A DNA stretch of 24,387 bases from CAYJIL01 sp964370235 (GCA_964370235.1 CAYJIL010000030.1:1-24387), one strand, 5' to 3'. Shown: positions 1 through 8,840, counted from the first letter of the stretch. Program-made: numbers and translations. The notes: a model not told the origin generated them from the sequence alone.

Positions 1-21
1 CTGACCTTCAGATCAAAAAGA

Positions 22-1236
22 CTACACTACTCTACAAATCTCAACAATAGTCTTAACCGCCAATTCCATACTCTCAAGCGCAATATACTCATATCTACCA
101 TGAATATTAACAGCACCAGTAAAAATATTAGGCGTTGGAAGCCCCATAAAAGAGAGACGGCTACCATCGGTACCACCTCTAATTGGGCGAATATTAGGCA
201 CTACACCAGCACGCTCCATCGCTAGGCGAGCACGCTCAACAATATCCATTCTCTCACGCACAACCTCAGCCATATTATAGTACTGATCTTTGATTGCAAC
301 CGTAATTACATCCTTGCCATAGCGGTCATTAAACTGCTGTGCCAATTTCTCTATATTCTCTTTACGACGCTCAAAAGTCTCTCTGTCGTGATCACGAATT
401 ATATACTCCGAAGTAGCAGCATCTACCTTGCCTGCAATAGACATTAGGTGATAGAAACCCTCGTAACCCTCGGTGTGCTCGGGACGCTCACGCAGTGGTA
501 AAGCACCGTCAAACTCGGCAGCAATGCTCAGCGCATTCACCATCTTACCTTTAGCATACCCCGGGTGTATATTGCGACCTTTGATTGTTAGTTTTACCGA
601 TGCAGCATTAAAGTTCTCATACTCTAGCTCACCTACCGAACCACCATCAACCGTATAGGCATATTCGGCTCCAAAACGCTCTACCGAAAAATGGTTAACT
701 CCTGCACCAATCTCCTCGTCGGGTGTAAAGCCAACACGTATCTTACCATGCTTAATTTCGGGGTGATTGATTAGGTACTCCATAGCAGTCATGATTTCGG
801 CAACTCCTGCCTTATCATCGGCACCTAGTAGCGTAGTACCATCGGTAGTGATTAGGGTTTGCCCTTTGTAGCCCTCAAGCTCGGGAAACTCCGAAGTGCG
901 CAAAACTATACCACTCTTAAACGATAGTGGAATATCGCCTCCCTTATATTGAATCACCTGTGGCTTTACATCCTTACCGCTCATATCTGGAGAGGTATCG
1001 ACATGTGCCAAGAAACCAATAGTAGGAGTATCTGTGTCGCAGTTAGCCTCTAGGGTAGCCATTACATAGTGATGCTCATCTACGGTAACATCGCTTAGCC
1101 CCATTTGACGAAGCCTATCTGCCATCATTTTCAAAAATTCACACTGCCCCTCGGTAGATGGGTAGGTGGTAGAGCTTGTGTCGCTCTGAGTATCATAAGT
1201 TACATATTCCAAAAATCTATCTAATACTTTTGACAT
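22..1236 (-). CDS. pepT: Peptidase T (tripeptide aminopeptidase)
   Basis: A cytosolic zinc aminopeptidase of family M20B that removes the N-terminal residue from tripeptides. The 404-residue length is normal for PepT. Metal and catalytic motifs are in order: GFLAHVDTSPDMSG (His and Asp, near residues 75-85), LLGADDKAG, FTPDEEIGAG (catalytic Glu followed by a metal Glu), YTVDGG, and near the C-terminus RGGTDGSRL and the metal His in NIHG. The GRNIHPGYAKGKM segment belongs to the dimerisation domain. It lies downstream of secG but is separated from it by a strong terminator (1259-1288), so it probably has its own promoter in the 80-base gap, although I see no clear box there. The start is the ATG at 1236. 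Confidence 0.96.
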   Translation of the reverse strand: MSKVLDRFLEYVTYDTQSDTSSTTYPSTEGQCEFLKMMADRLRQMGLSDVTVDEHHYVMATLEANCDTDTPTIGFLAHVDTSPDMSGKDVKPQVIQYKGGDIPLSFKSGIVLRTSEFPELEGYKGQTLITTDGTTLLGADDKAGVAEIMTAMEYLINHPEIKHGKIRVGFTPDEEIGAGVNHFSVERFGAEYAYTVDGGSVGELEYENFNAASVKLTIKGRNIHPGYAKGKMVNALSIAAEFDGALPLRERPEHTEGYEGFYHLMSIAGKVDAATSEYIIRDHDRETFERRKENIEKLAQQFNDRYGKDVITVAIKDQYYNMAEVVRERMDIVERARLAMERAGVVPNIRPIRGGTDGSRLSFMGLPTPNIFTGAVNIHGRYEYIALESMELAVKTIVEICRVV

Positions 1237-1258
1237 AGTAATTTGTTGTTATGGTTAT

Positions 1259-1288
1259 AAAAAAGCGCACCTCCTAGTAGGGGTGCGC
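1259..1288 (-). terminator. Rho-independent terminator after secG
   Basis: On the minus strand GCGCACC pairs with GGTGCGC, extended by CCT/AGG across a three-base loop with one bulged base, and is followed at once by six T residues (1264 down to 1259). It lies between the secG stop codon and the pepT start codon and ends the leftward secG transcript. Confidence 0.85.
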
Positions 1289-1317
1289 CAAATACTATCT
1301 GTTACAGGGTACGAGAA

Positions 1318-1653
1318 TTACTTTGTAGAATCTGCCGCTTCTGGCATCTCAACTGGAACCTCGAAAACTTGCTCACCATCTATACCTTGCTGAATGCTAT
1401 CCTCTAGACGAGACTTGCTATCTGATACCATGTTCGATGGCATTGCCATTGTTGCCATAAGGCTAAGTACCAAAATAGAGATTGATAGGCCCCAAGTCAT
1501 TTTCTCCAAAAAGTCTGAAGTTTGACGAACACCCATAACTTGGTTAGAGGCACCAAAGTTTGCTGCCATACCACTCTTTGAGTGCTGCGCTAGGACAGTT
1601 AGAATTAGCAAAAGACTTGCAATGATGATTAGTACAATAAAGAAAATATACAT
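1318..1653 (-). CDS. secG: Preprotein translocase subunit SecG
   Basis: A small inner-membrane subunit of the SecYEG channel. The 111-residue protein has the SecG pattern: a first transmembrane helix at about residues 2-22, a loop with the family motif around QHSKSGMAANFG and the QVMGVRQTSDFLEK segment, then a second helix at about 52-72. A hydrophilic, acidic tail of about 38 residues follows, of the kind often seen in Bacteroidota SecG. It lies downstream of secA and lptE on the same strand, with a 126-base gap after lptE. That gap has a GATCTTTG sequence on the minus strand (1711-1718), one base off the A-containing TAnnTTTG box in its first two positions, so a separate weak promoter is possible. 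Confidence 0.93.
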   Translation of the reverse strand: MYIFFIVLIIIASLLLILTVLAQHSKSGMAANFGASNQVMGVRQTSDFLEKMTWGLSISILVLSLMATMAMPSNMVSDSKSRLEDSIQQGIDGEQVFEVPVEMPEAADSTK

Positions 1654-1779
1654 CTTATTTAATTTTTAAATTTTCAAACGTTTAGCTGAGAATCTTGCCA
1701 CAACACGGCGCAAAGATCAACAAACAAGCTGCAAAATAAGTAATTTTTTTTCTCAATTCAAAATAAATTAAGACAAATT

Positions 1780-2283
1780 CTACCAATTTGATACTGCTGC
1801 ATTAAAGATATCTTCGATTAGCTTCTCTTGTATCTCGGGAATGATGGTTGGTTCAACATCCTGCAACATGCTATTACTGTCGTAATCGGCAAAAGCTGAG
1901 AACGTCTTGCTATAGTTTTGTGATGGATCGAGCTTGTTTGTAAAGGTCATTTTAACGGTAATAGTAAGCCTATTTTGCGAAGCATATTCATCGCCGGTAA
2001 CGGCAATAGGCGTACTCACATAGTTTGTAATATCACCATCAAACGCCAAATCTCCATCTTCTTTTATGAGGTCAAGACTTGTTTGACGCTGAAACCTATC
2101 TTGCAGTGCCTCGGTCATCGAAGATGCTAGCGAAGGCATAACCATCGCAGCAAAGTTCTCGAATGGCTGAATACTCACAGTCGAAGCATCGGGTGAGATA
2201 CTTGCTCCCGTAAAAGAATACTTAAAAGTACAAGCACATAGTAACACCGAGCTAAGTAGCAAGGTTAATATCGAACGATTCAT
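1780..2283 (-). CDS. lptE: LptE-family outer-membrane lipoprotein (LPS assembly)
   Basis: Predicted partner of LptD in inserting lipopolysaccharide into the outer membrane. The 167-residue protein begins with a lipoprotein signal peptide; the lipobox LCAC places the lipidated Cys at residue 18. The mature start FKYSFTGASI and the following segment VSIQPFENFA are typical of Bacteroidota LptE, as are LQDRFQRQTSLDLI and the region leading to LTITVKMTF. Sequence identity in this family is low, so the assignment rests on length, lipobox, these motifs and position: Bacteroidota often place lptE next to secG. It follows secA by 88 bases, with a hairpin in the gap. Confidence 0.85.
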   Translation of the reverse strand: MNRSILTLLLSSVLLCACTFKYSFTGASISPDASTVSIQPFENFAAMVMPSLASSMTEALQDRFQRQTSLDLIKEDGDLAFDGDITNYVSTPIAVTGDEYASQNRLTITVKMTFTNKLDPSQNYSKTFSAFADYDSNSMLQDVEPTIIPEIQEKLIEDIFNAAVSNW

Positions 2284-2310
2284 AACAATAGTAAATATTA
2301 CTTATGTCAA

Positions 2311-2338
2311 CTCTCCCAGCCTAACTAGACTGAGAGAG
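2311..2338 (-). other. Hairpin in the secA-lptE gap
   Basis: In minus-strand RNA CTCTCTCAG (2338-2330) pairs with CTGGGAGAG (2319-2311): nine pairs, one of them G-U, with a ten-base loop. The plus-strand version has a mismatch at the same place, so the structure suits the leftward transcript. No T-tract follows, so it is not a standard terminator; it could be an RNA-processing or stability element that separates secA and lptE levels. Confidence 0.5.
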
Positions 2339-2371
2339 CGACAAAGGTGTGTATCTAAAAGACTATAGCGA

Positions 2372-5300
2372 TTAGTTACCGCAACAAGACTTATATTTTT
2401 GACCGCTACCACATGGGCAAGCATCATTGCGACCTACACGCTTATCGGCCTTTGCAGGCGATGGCTTAGAGTCACCTTGATTAACTGCCGCTGCAACTTT
2501 AGCTGCCTTCTCTTGCTCTGCATTCATATCACGCATACCAACCGAAGCTGCCGAGTTAATAACACTCTTAGGCTCTACCTTTGGTTGCTCAGATGGTGCA
2601 GGAGCAGCAGCTGGTTGCATTCTCACTTGTGGCTGTGGTTGAGGCTGTGGAGCCTGACGCACTGGCACATATGCTCTTGTAAGAATAGATAGAATCTCAC
2701 GGTTTACCTTATCAAGCATTTTGCTAAATAAGTTGTATGACTCGAACTTGTAGATAAGAAGTGGATCTTTTTGCTCATAAGAAGCATTCTGAACCGACTG
2801 CTTAAGATCGTCCATTTCACGTAGGTGCTCTTTCCAGCTCTCGTCAATCATGATTAGCATCACAATCTTGCTAAGTGCATTAAAGGCATCTTGTCCCTTT
2901 GTAGCAATAATTTTGTCGATGTCGCCATGTGCATGGAACATGCGAGTACCATCTGCTACTGGGAATGGGAATAGCTTATAGCGATCGCCCTGCTGCTCTT
3001 TAATAGATGCTGCAACCGGAGCAATGATAGATGCAATAGCCTCACGACGACGATCTAGTGTATCTGTAATATCTTGTGCTACACGGCGCTGCTTATCCTC
3101 GTGGTTAAGAGCATTAAACTCATCTTCTGTTATTGTAGTATCTACCGATAGCTGACGAATTAGCTCGAAGTGGAAATCTTCGTAAGAGCTACCATAAGCC
3201 GTTACAAATGCCTCGGCAAAGTCAACAACCATATTGTTGATATCTACCTCTACTCTATCACCATAAAGTGCGTGGCGACGACGACGATAGATAACCTCAC
3301 GCTGAGAGTTCATAACATCGTCATACTCTAGAAGACGCTTACGAACACCAAAGTTATTCTCCTCTACTTTCTTTTGTGCCTTTTCAACTGCACGTGAAAT
3401 CATTGGAGCTTGAATATTCTCGCCCTCCTTAAAGCCCATGCGGTCCATAAGACCAGCAATGCGCTCGGTACCAAATAGACGCATTAGATCGTCCTCTAGC
3501 GACAAGAAGAACTGCGAAGAACCCGGGTCACCCTGACGACCACTACGTCCACGTAGCTGACGGTCGACACGACGAGACTCGTGACGCTCGGTACCAATAA
3601 TTGCTAGACCACCAGCATCCTTAACCTCTTTTGATAGCTTAATGTCGGTACCACGACCCGCCATATTGGTAGCAATGGTAACCTGCCCTGCACGACCTGC
3701 CTCTTGCACTACTTGTGCCTCTTGCTGGTGTTGCTTTGCATTAAGTACGTTGTGTGAGATACCACGCATCTTGAGCATCTTGCTCAGTAGCTCCGAAATC
3801 TCAACCGAAGTTGTACCCACAAGAACAGGACGCTTTTGCTCAACTAGCTCAACAATTTCGTCAATAACTGCTTGGTACTTTTCTCTCTTGGTTTTGTATA
3901 TAAGGTCGTGACGATCATCACGCTGTATTGGACGATTTGTAGGAATAGATACTACATCTAGTTTATAGATGCTCCAAAACTCACTAGCCTCGGTTTCTGC
4001 AGTACCTGTCATACCACCCAACTTGTGGTACATACGGAAGTAGTTTTGAAGTGTTACCGTAGCAAATGTTTGTGTAGCAGCCTCAACAGTTACACGCTCC
4101 TTAGCCTCGATTGCTTGGTGCAGACCATCAGAGTAACGACGACCATCCATAATACGGCCAGTTTGCTCATCTACAATCTTAACTTTGTTATCCATCACCA
4201 CATACTCAACATCTTTTTCGAACAGGCTATACGCCTTTAGAAGTTGATTAACGGTGTGTACACGCTCGCTCTTTAGGGTGTAATCCGACATAAGCGCATC
4301 TTTCTTTGCGACTTTCTCTTCGGTTGAAAGGTCAGATTTTGTAAGATCTGCAATTTCGGTACCAATATCTGGAAGTACAAAGAAGTTACTATCATTTACG
4401 CTCTGCGAAAGAACCTCTAGACCTTTGTCTGTAAGGTCAACAGAGTTATTTTTCTCTTCGATTACAAAGAATAGATCATCTACAATCTCAGACAAACGCT
4501 TGTTGTTTTCTGCTGTGTAGATATTCTCGACCTTTTGCATCAAAGTCTTAATACCTTGCTCACTTAGGAACTTAATAAGTGGACGATATTTTGGTAGACC
4601 TTTGTGTGCACGGAATAGCAAAATACCACCCTCTTCGGTCTTACCTGCTGCAATTAGCTTGCGACTCTCCGAAATGATAGAGGTAACATAGCTCTTTTGC
4701 ATATTGTATAGCTTATCGATATAGTCACGATATTGGTCGAACATTTGCACATCGCCTCTAGGTACTGGACCCGAGATGATAAGCGGAGTACGAGCATCGT
4801 CAATTAGGACAGAGTCAACCTCATCGACAATAGCGAAGTGGTGCTTCTTTTGTACTAGGTCGGTAACAGAGTTAGCCATGTTATCGCGCAGATAATCAAA
4901 ACCAAACTCGTTATTTGTACCATAAGTAATGTCTGACATATATGCTGCACGGCGCTGTGGAGAGTTAGGCTGGTGCTTGTCAATACAGTCTACACTCATA
5001 CCATGGAACTCGAACAGAGGACCCATCCACTCGCTATCACGGCGTGCTAGGTAATCATTCACAGTTACCACGTGAACACCTTTGCCCGCTAGCGCATTCA
5101 AGAACACTGGAAGAGTTGCCACAAGTGTCTTACCCTCACCAGTTGCCATCTCGGCAATTTTGCCTGTGTGTAGCACTACGCCACCAAATAGCTGGCTATC
5201 GTAGTGTACCATATCCCAAGACATCATGTTACCACCCGCAAGCCAGCTGCTTGAGTGAATAGCCTTATCACCCTCGATGGTTACATTGTCTCTTTTTAGT

Positions 5301-5728
5301 GCAAGCATACGGTCAAAATCTGTTGCCGTTACCTCAATTGCATCAGCCTCTTTTAGACGACGACCAGTATCTTTTACGATAGCAAACGCCTCTGGCAGAA
5401 TCTCTAGCAGCACCTTTTCGATAGTTTCGTCAATTGTCAATAGCGCATCGTCAATCTCCTTAGAGATAGCACTTTTTTTCTCGATAGAAATCTCGGTAGA
5501 CTCCATCTCGGCTTTTAGTGATTCAATACGCTTTTCGTCAGAAGCAATAGCCTCTTGAATTTTTGCTTTAAGGGCTTCGCTACGAGCTCTTAGCTCGTCA
5601 TGCGTTAGAGCCTCAATTTGTGGATATATAGCGTGCACCTTCTCAATGTAGGGCATTACCGCTTTTTTATCCTTATCGGACTTTGTTCCAAAAAACAGTT
5701 TTAATAAACCTGTTACTACTTTACTCAT
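2372..5728 (-). CDS. secA: Preprotein translocase ATPase SecA
   Basis: The motor ATPase that drives preproteins through SecYEG. At 1118 residues it is far longer than the E. coli protein (901), as is usual for Bacteroidota. Walker A (ATGEGKT) is at about residues 195-201, roughly 90 residues later than in E. coli because of an extra charged helical stretch around 50-125. The DEAD-type box is in DEVDSVLIDDART. A second lineage-type insert of about 100 residues follows the Pro-rich crosslinking region, around YVTSIISESRK to LTDKGLEVLS. Motifs of the second ATPase domain, TNMAGRGTDI and GRSGRQGDPG, are intact. A Pro/Gln-rich linker precedes a C-terminal zinc-binding SEC-C motif, CPCGSGQKYKSCC, used for SecB and lipid contact. 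The start is the ATG at 5728, which gives the normal N-terminus. Confidence 0.98.
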   Translation of the reverse strand: MSKVVTGLLKLFFGTKSDKDKKAVMPYIEKVHAIYPQIEALTHDELRARSEALKAKIQEAIASDEKRIESLKAEMESTEISIEKKSAISKEIDDALLTIDETIEKVLLEILPEAFAIVKDTGRRLKEADAIEVTATDFDRMLALKRDNVTIEGDKAIHSSSWLAGGNMMSWDMVHYDSQLFGGVVLHTGKIAEMATGEGKTLVATLPVFLNALAGKGVHVVTVNDYLARRDSEWMGPLFEFHGMSVDCIDKHQPNSPQRRAAYMSDITYGTNNEFGFDYLRDNMANSVTDLVQKKHHFAIVDEVDSVLIDDARTPLIISGPVPRGDVQMFDQYRDYIDKLYNMQKSYVTSIISESRKLIAAGKTEEGGILLFRAHKGLPKYRPLIKFLSEQGIKTLMQKVENIYTAENNKRLSEIVDDLFFVIEEKNNSVDLTDKGLEVLSQSVNDSNFFVLPDIGTEIADLTKSDLSTEEKVAKKDALMSDYTLKSERVHTVNQLLKAYSLFEKDVEYVVMDNKVKIVDEQTGRIMDGRRYSDGLHQAIEAKERVTVEAATQTFATVTLQNYFRMYHKLGGMTGTAETEASEFWSIYKLDVVSIPTNRPIQRDDRHDLIYKTKREKYQAVIDEIVELVEQKRPVLVGTTSVEISELLSKMLKMRGISHNVLNAKQHQQEAQVVQEAGRAGQVTIATNMAGRGTDIKLSKEVKDAGGLAIIGTERHESRRVDRQLRGRSGRQGDPGSSQFFLSLEDDLMRLFGTERIAGLMDRMGFKEGENIQAPMISRAVEKAQKKVEENNFGVRKRLLEYDDVMNSQREVIYRRRRHALYGDRVEVDINNMVVDFAEAFVTAYGSSYEDFHFELIRQLSVDTTITEDEFNALNHEDKQRRVAQDITDTLDRRREAIASIIAPVAASIKEQQGDRYKLFPFPVADGTRMFHAHGDIDKIIATKGQDAFNALSKIVMLIMIDESWKEHLREMDDLKQSVQNASYEQKDPLLIYKFESYNLFSKMLDKVNREILSILTRAYVPVRQAPQPQPQPQVRMQPAAAPAPSEQPKVEPKSVINSAASVGMRDMNAEQEKAAKVAAAVNQGDSKPSPAKADKRVGRNDACPCGSGQKYKSCCGN

Positions 5729-5757
5729 ATATTTGTTTATTTTTTATATTTCTCAAA

Positions 5758-5780
5758 CCTCTTAACTGGTTATTAAGAGG
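5758..5780. repeat. Perfect inverted repeat at the start of the secA transcript
   Basis: CCTCTTAA (5758-5765) and TTAAGAGG (5773-5780) are perfect complements around a seven-base spacer. The repeat lies 29-52 bases upstream of the secA ATG and directly downstream of a TATCTTTG box, so it spans or begins at the predicted transcription start. It could be an operator, or a 5'-terminal hairpin in the secA mRNA. Confidence 0.6.
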
Positions 5781-5781
5781 T

Positions 5782-5789
5782 CAAAGATA
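5782..5789 (-). promoter_or_regulatory. Putative secA promoter (-7 box)
   Basis: The minus strand reads TATCTTTG, a full match to the Bacteroidota TAnnTTTG box, about 55 bases upstream of the secA start codon. A TTG (-33 type) is only found about 26 bases further upstream, longer than the usual 17-23, so the upstream half is weak. Confidence 0.5.
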
Positions 5790-5833
5790 CAAAAACAATT
5801 TAAAAATTAGCACATCAAAGCCATATTAAATTT

Positions 5834-5877
5834 TAGCTCCCCACTCTTCGATATTCAAATCTTAGAATGAGGAGCTA
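5834..5877 (-). other. 14-bp hairpin between the TonB receptor gene and secA
   Basis: In minus-strand RNA the 14-base arm beginning TAGCTCCTCATTCT (5877-5864) pairs at every position with the arm ending GGGGAGCTA (5847-5834), two of the pairs being G-U, around a 16-base loop. On the plus strand the same two positions become C-A mismatches, so the structure fits leftward transcription. It could end or stabilise the 3' end of the receptor transcript about 200 bases after its stop codon. No clean U-tract follows, so termination is unproven. Confidence 0.55.
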
Positions 5878-6077
5878 TATAGGGCTCTATTTCAGATAAA
5901 AAAACAGCTTTTAACCAAATTTAAAATTATCGTTAACAAACACTGTTTCTATATAAAACATAAGTTCAATACATATTTTATCACAAAAAATACAACTTCA
6001 TATCATTCGACCTAGCAAATATGAAAGATAAAAGACACAACTATATTTTATGCAATATTATAGCTTTATGTCACTAA

Positions 6078-8396
6078 TTAAAAGTATAACTTTGCACCAA
6101 AGAAGTAGCTACGTGGCAAAGCAGGACCATATATATAACCAGCGTCTTTGTTAGCACCAAAATCTAAGTCGTTTTGGTAGCTATCAAAGATGTTCTTAAC
6201 ACCTGCCGATAGCTCCATATTAAAGGATGGAGTTATACCTATATCATATGCCAAACGCAAGCCCATATCAATGAAATCATCGGTAGTAACTAGCTCGTCT
6301 TTTTCGATATAACCTGCATAGTGAGCCACCTTCATGCTACCTGTATAAACACCCGTAATCGAAGCATTAAATCCACGTGCAAACGGATAGGTGATTGTTA
6401 GGTAACCATAGGTGTTTGGCGAACGCAATAGCTCCTCAACTGGCGCAACATCTGGGTCGTCAGACCACTTTTGTGCTTGCTCATAACGGCTCATCTGAAG
6501 CGTTACACCTGCTTGCAAATCTAGCTTATTAGAGAAAGCTGCCCTAAACTCACCATTGAAACCTGCTACATAAGCACCCGAACCATTTCGGCGCTCTAGC
6601 AAGATATTACCTTGGTCGTCTTTGCCAATCTCCTCCAAAAAGAACACATCGTCTAGGTTGGTATAAAAACCCTCTAGCAATAGGTTCATCTGTACGTTAT
6701 CTAAATTCTTGTATAGGTCGACAGAACCACTTATCGAGTTAGAGTACTCGGGACGTAGGTTCTCGTCTACTGTAATAAGCGACACCTCGCCACCAACTGC
6801 TGCTACGTGCAAATCTTCGTCATATGCCTGTGGTGCACGGTAACCTGCTGCATAGCTTGCACGAAAGGCAATTGCATCGCTTGGTGCATAACGAAAGTTT
6901 ACCCTTGGCGAAAATACTGCATGATCTACTAGGCTATGCTTATCGACTCTAAAACCTAGAAGGGCACTAAATTTCTCGACCTTCCACTCGTTTTGCAGAT
7001 AACCCCCAACGGTGTTAATCTCTTGCTGAATGATTCGGTTGTAGCCTAGCATTTCGTCATTAAGATCATCATAGGTATACTCAACTCCTGCCGTTAGGAT
7101 AGATGGCATAAACCATAGTTTGTCGAAATTATGGCTCCACTGCGAACCAAGAGCTGCACTTAGATTGGTTGTATTACCATAGGCATTTAGGTCGCCACCA
7201 GCACCAAAATAGCTATCTCTCAAAATATTTTGCAACGAACCATACACGCTCACACGGTCTTTGTAATCACTACTAAAGTAGTCATACTTTAGCGATCCAC
7301 CGTTAATATCATGATTTAGCTCCTCGGCTACAAGCGCCTCGTGTGGCGGGCGATCTAGTGCATCTCCACCACGACGATACTCCTCGATGTGATGGTACTC
7401 TAGTGTAATACGACCTCTCTCGGCTATTTTCTGGTAGGCACGAAAACCAACCATACTACTGTTTAGTTCTGGAATATCAGAAAAACTATCGCCATTATAA
7501 TCGAATGCTTGACGATCTCTTATGTTACCAAAAAGATATACTCCTGTGCGGTAATCATCGCTCACAAACGAACCATTTACCATAGTATTTACGTCGGTAG
7601 CACCACCATCCAAAACAGATGTTTGGTTAGCTAGCGAAAAGCTATTACGAACAGGCTCTTTTGTAATAATGTTTACAACTCCACCAATGGCGTTTGCACC
7701 ATATAGTGCAGATCCACCACCACGAATAATCTCTAAACGCTCAATCATAGCCGCAGGCATTTGCTCTAGGCCATAAACCGCTGCTAGCGAGCTAAACATT
7801 GGGCGAGAATCCATCAATACCTGAGAGTAGTGCCCCTCTAGGCCGTTAATACGTAGCTGAGGCACACCGCAGTTACTACAATTAAACTCCATACGCATAC
7901 CCGTACCAAAGTTCAAAGCATCTGATGGTGCTACCGATGCTGTGTTAGTGAACAGCTTTGGCGAAACCACGCTCACAATTGCAGCACTCTCGCTCTTGCG
8001 CTCTGCATTTCGAGATGATGTCACAACTACCTGATCTAGCGAAAGTACTTCGCTAGAGAGCTCAACATCTAACAATGACGCACTCTCTTTTGATACAACT
8101 GCATCGACAATGGCACTCTTGTAGCCCATCATCGAAACCTCAATCTTTACCTCTCCTGCATTAACGTTCTTTAGGGTGAAATTACCATCAATATCCGAAA
8201 GTGTTGAGTTGTTTGTACCCACAACAGACACAACAGCATATGAGATTATGTTACCGCTCTCCTCGTCTTTTACCGAACCATTAACGGTTACTTTGTCGTT
8301 ACTTATATTCTCTTCTATTTTTACCGAAGAGTAGCCTGCAAAGGCATTGTACGCCCCCGAAAGAAGAAGCGCAATTAGAATATGTTTCTTAATCAT
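6078..8396 (-). CDS. TonB-dependent outer-membrane receptor
   Basis: An outer-membrane beta-barrel transporter of 772 residues, energised by TonB. A signal peptide (about 1-20, cleavage after AFA) is followed by a carboxypeptidase-regulatory-like beta-sandwich (about 36-115), a TonB-box-like stretch around LDQVVVTSSRN, a plug domain (about 130-250, with RGGGSALYGANAIGGVVNIITK) and the barrel, ending in the aromatic tail FFGAKLYF. The plug carries a paired-cysteine NCSNC motif (172-176) followed by QLRINGLEG, as in a set of Bacteroidota receptors usually labelled ferrienterochelin/colicin-like. It lacks a SusD partner, so a polysaccharide receptor is unlikely. The neighbouring His-rich membrane protein points to a metal or metal complex as substrate, which is inference. 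The start ATG at 8396 gives a good signal peptide. Confidence 0.93.
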   Translation of the reverse strand: MIKKHILIALLLSGAYNAFAGYSSVKIEENISNDKVTVNGSVKDEESGNIISYAVVSVVGTNNSTLSDIDGNFTLKNVNAGEVKIEVSMMGYKSAIVDAVVSKESASLLDVELSSEVLSLDQVVVTSSRNAERKSESAAIVSVVSPKLFTNTASVAPSDALNFGTGMRMEFNCSNCGVPQLRINGLEGHYSQVLMDSRPMFSSLAAVYGLEQMPAAMIERLEIIRGGGSALYGANAIGGVVNIITKEPVRNSFSLANQTSVLDGGATDVNTMVNGSFVSDDYRTGVYLFGNIRDRQAFDYNGDSFSDIPELNSSMVGFRAYQKIAERGRITLEYHHIEEYRRGGDALDRPPHEALVAEELNHDINGGSLKYDYFSSDYKDRVSVYGSLQNILRDSYFGAGGDLNAYGNTTNLSAALGSQWSHNFDKLWFMPSILTAGVEYTYDDLNDEMLGYNRIIQQEINTVGGYLQNEWKVEKFSALLGFRVDKHSLVDHAVFSPRVNFRYAPSDAIAFRASYAAGYRAPQAYDEDLHVAAVGGEVSLITVDENLRPEYSNSISGSVDLYKNLDNVQMNLLLEGFYTNLDDVFFLEEIGKDDQGNILLERRNGSGAYVAGFNGEFRAAFSNKLDLQAGVTLQMSRYEQAQKWSDDPDVAPVEELLRSPNTYGYLTITYPFARGFNASITGVYTGSMKVAHYAGYIEKDELVTTDDFIDMGLRLAYDIGITPSFNMELSAGVKNIFDSYQNDLDFGANKDAGYIYGPALPRSYFFGAKLYF

Positions 8397-8496
8397 TTTA
8401 TTAACTCTTTATAATACAAATAAACAGCTACCCCATTACCATAAACAGCAAAATGGAGCAACCAGCAACCCATGTGGGGCTACATAACAATAAAGG

Positions 8497-8829
8497 TTAA
8501 TATACGGGGGGAGCTCTCGAGGGACGAGAGAAATGGATGTATTGTTTGGTTAGGTGATGGTATTTGAAACCAAAACCAAATATTTTTTGAGCAAATAAAC
8601 CCAGAGCTACATAAGCGGTGACAAGCACCATTAGTAGCGTAGTCATTATCGACGAGTACTCGAGCATAGCCATCGAGCCATGCGAGTGGGTAGGTGATGA
8701 GTATGGATGTGAGTGGGTAATTGGGCCACTCTCTGTCATATGGGTGTGAGAATACCCCACCACTGCGCCATAATACAAGACAAACAGTAGCAGGAGCATA
8801 AATGCCCTATATACTCTCTTTTTTTCCAT
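8497..8829 (-). CDS. Small His-rich two-helix membrane protein
   Basis: A 110-residue protein of unknown function. It has a hydrophobic helix at about residues 8-26, an extracytoplasmic loop (about 27-52) holding HTH, HSH and HSH triplets, a second helix at about 58-80, and a basic tail ending in RAPPVY. The His-x-His pattern around a THSHPY core, together with the Arg-Pro-Pro-rich end, resembles small proteins I recall beside TonB-dependent receptors in other Bacteroidales. The triplets suggest binding of zinc, nickel or copper. It is transcribed in the same direction as the receptor, 100 bases upstream of it, so the two may form an operon. A 16-base palindrome lies 12 bases before its ATG. 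I cannot name the metal. Confidence 0.7.
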   Translation of the reverse strand: MEKKRVYRAFMLLLLFVLYYGAVVGYSHTHMTESGPITHSHPYSSPTHSHGSMAMLEYSSIMTTLLMVLVTAYVALGLFAQKIFGFGFKYHHLTKQYIHFSRPSRAPPVY

Positions 8830-8840
8830 ACTAAGATTAC

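Larger units (their letters stand above)
5729..6077. other. 349-base AT-rich intergenic region
   Basis: No credible coding sequence is seen on either strand between the TonB receptor stop and the secA start. What it holds: the secA proximal box and inverted repeat (5758-5789), a long hairpin (5834-5877), and a second minus-strand TAAATTTG box (5923-5916) that could be a distal secA promoter. The rest, about 5925-6077, is AT-rich with no structure I can recognise; it should include the 3' untranslated region of the receptor mRNA. Confidence 0.6.

Noticed and set aside
5925..6077. Small coding sequences in the secA-TonB receptor gap
   Set aside because: The short frames, such as one beginning near 6020 on the plus strand, have about 16 codons, no initiation context and no sequence pattern.
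8397..8496. Possible cobalamin or other riboswitch before the TonB receptor
   Set aside because: The 100-base gap has only a short CCCCA/TGGGG complementarity. I could not find the B12-box or another known riboswitch core.
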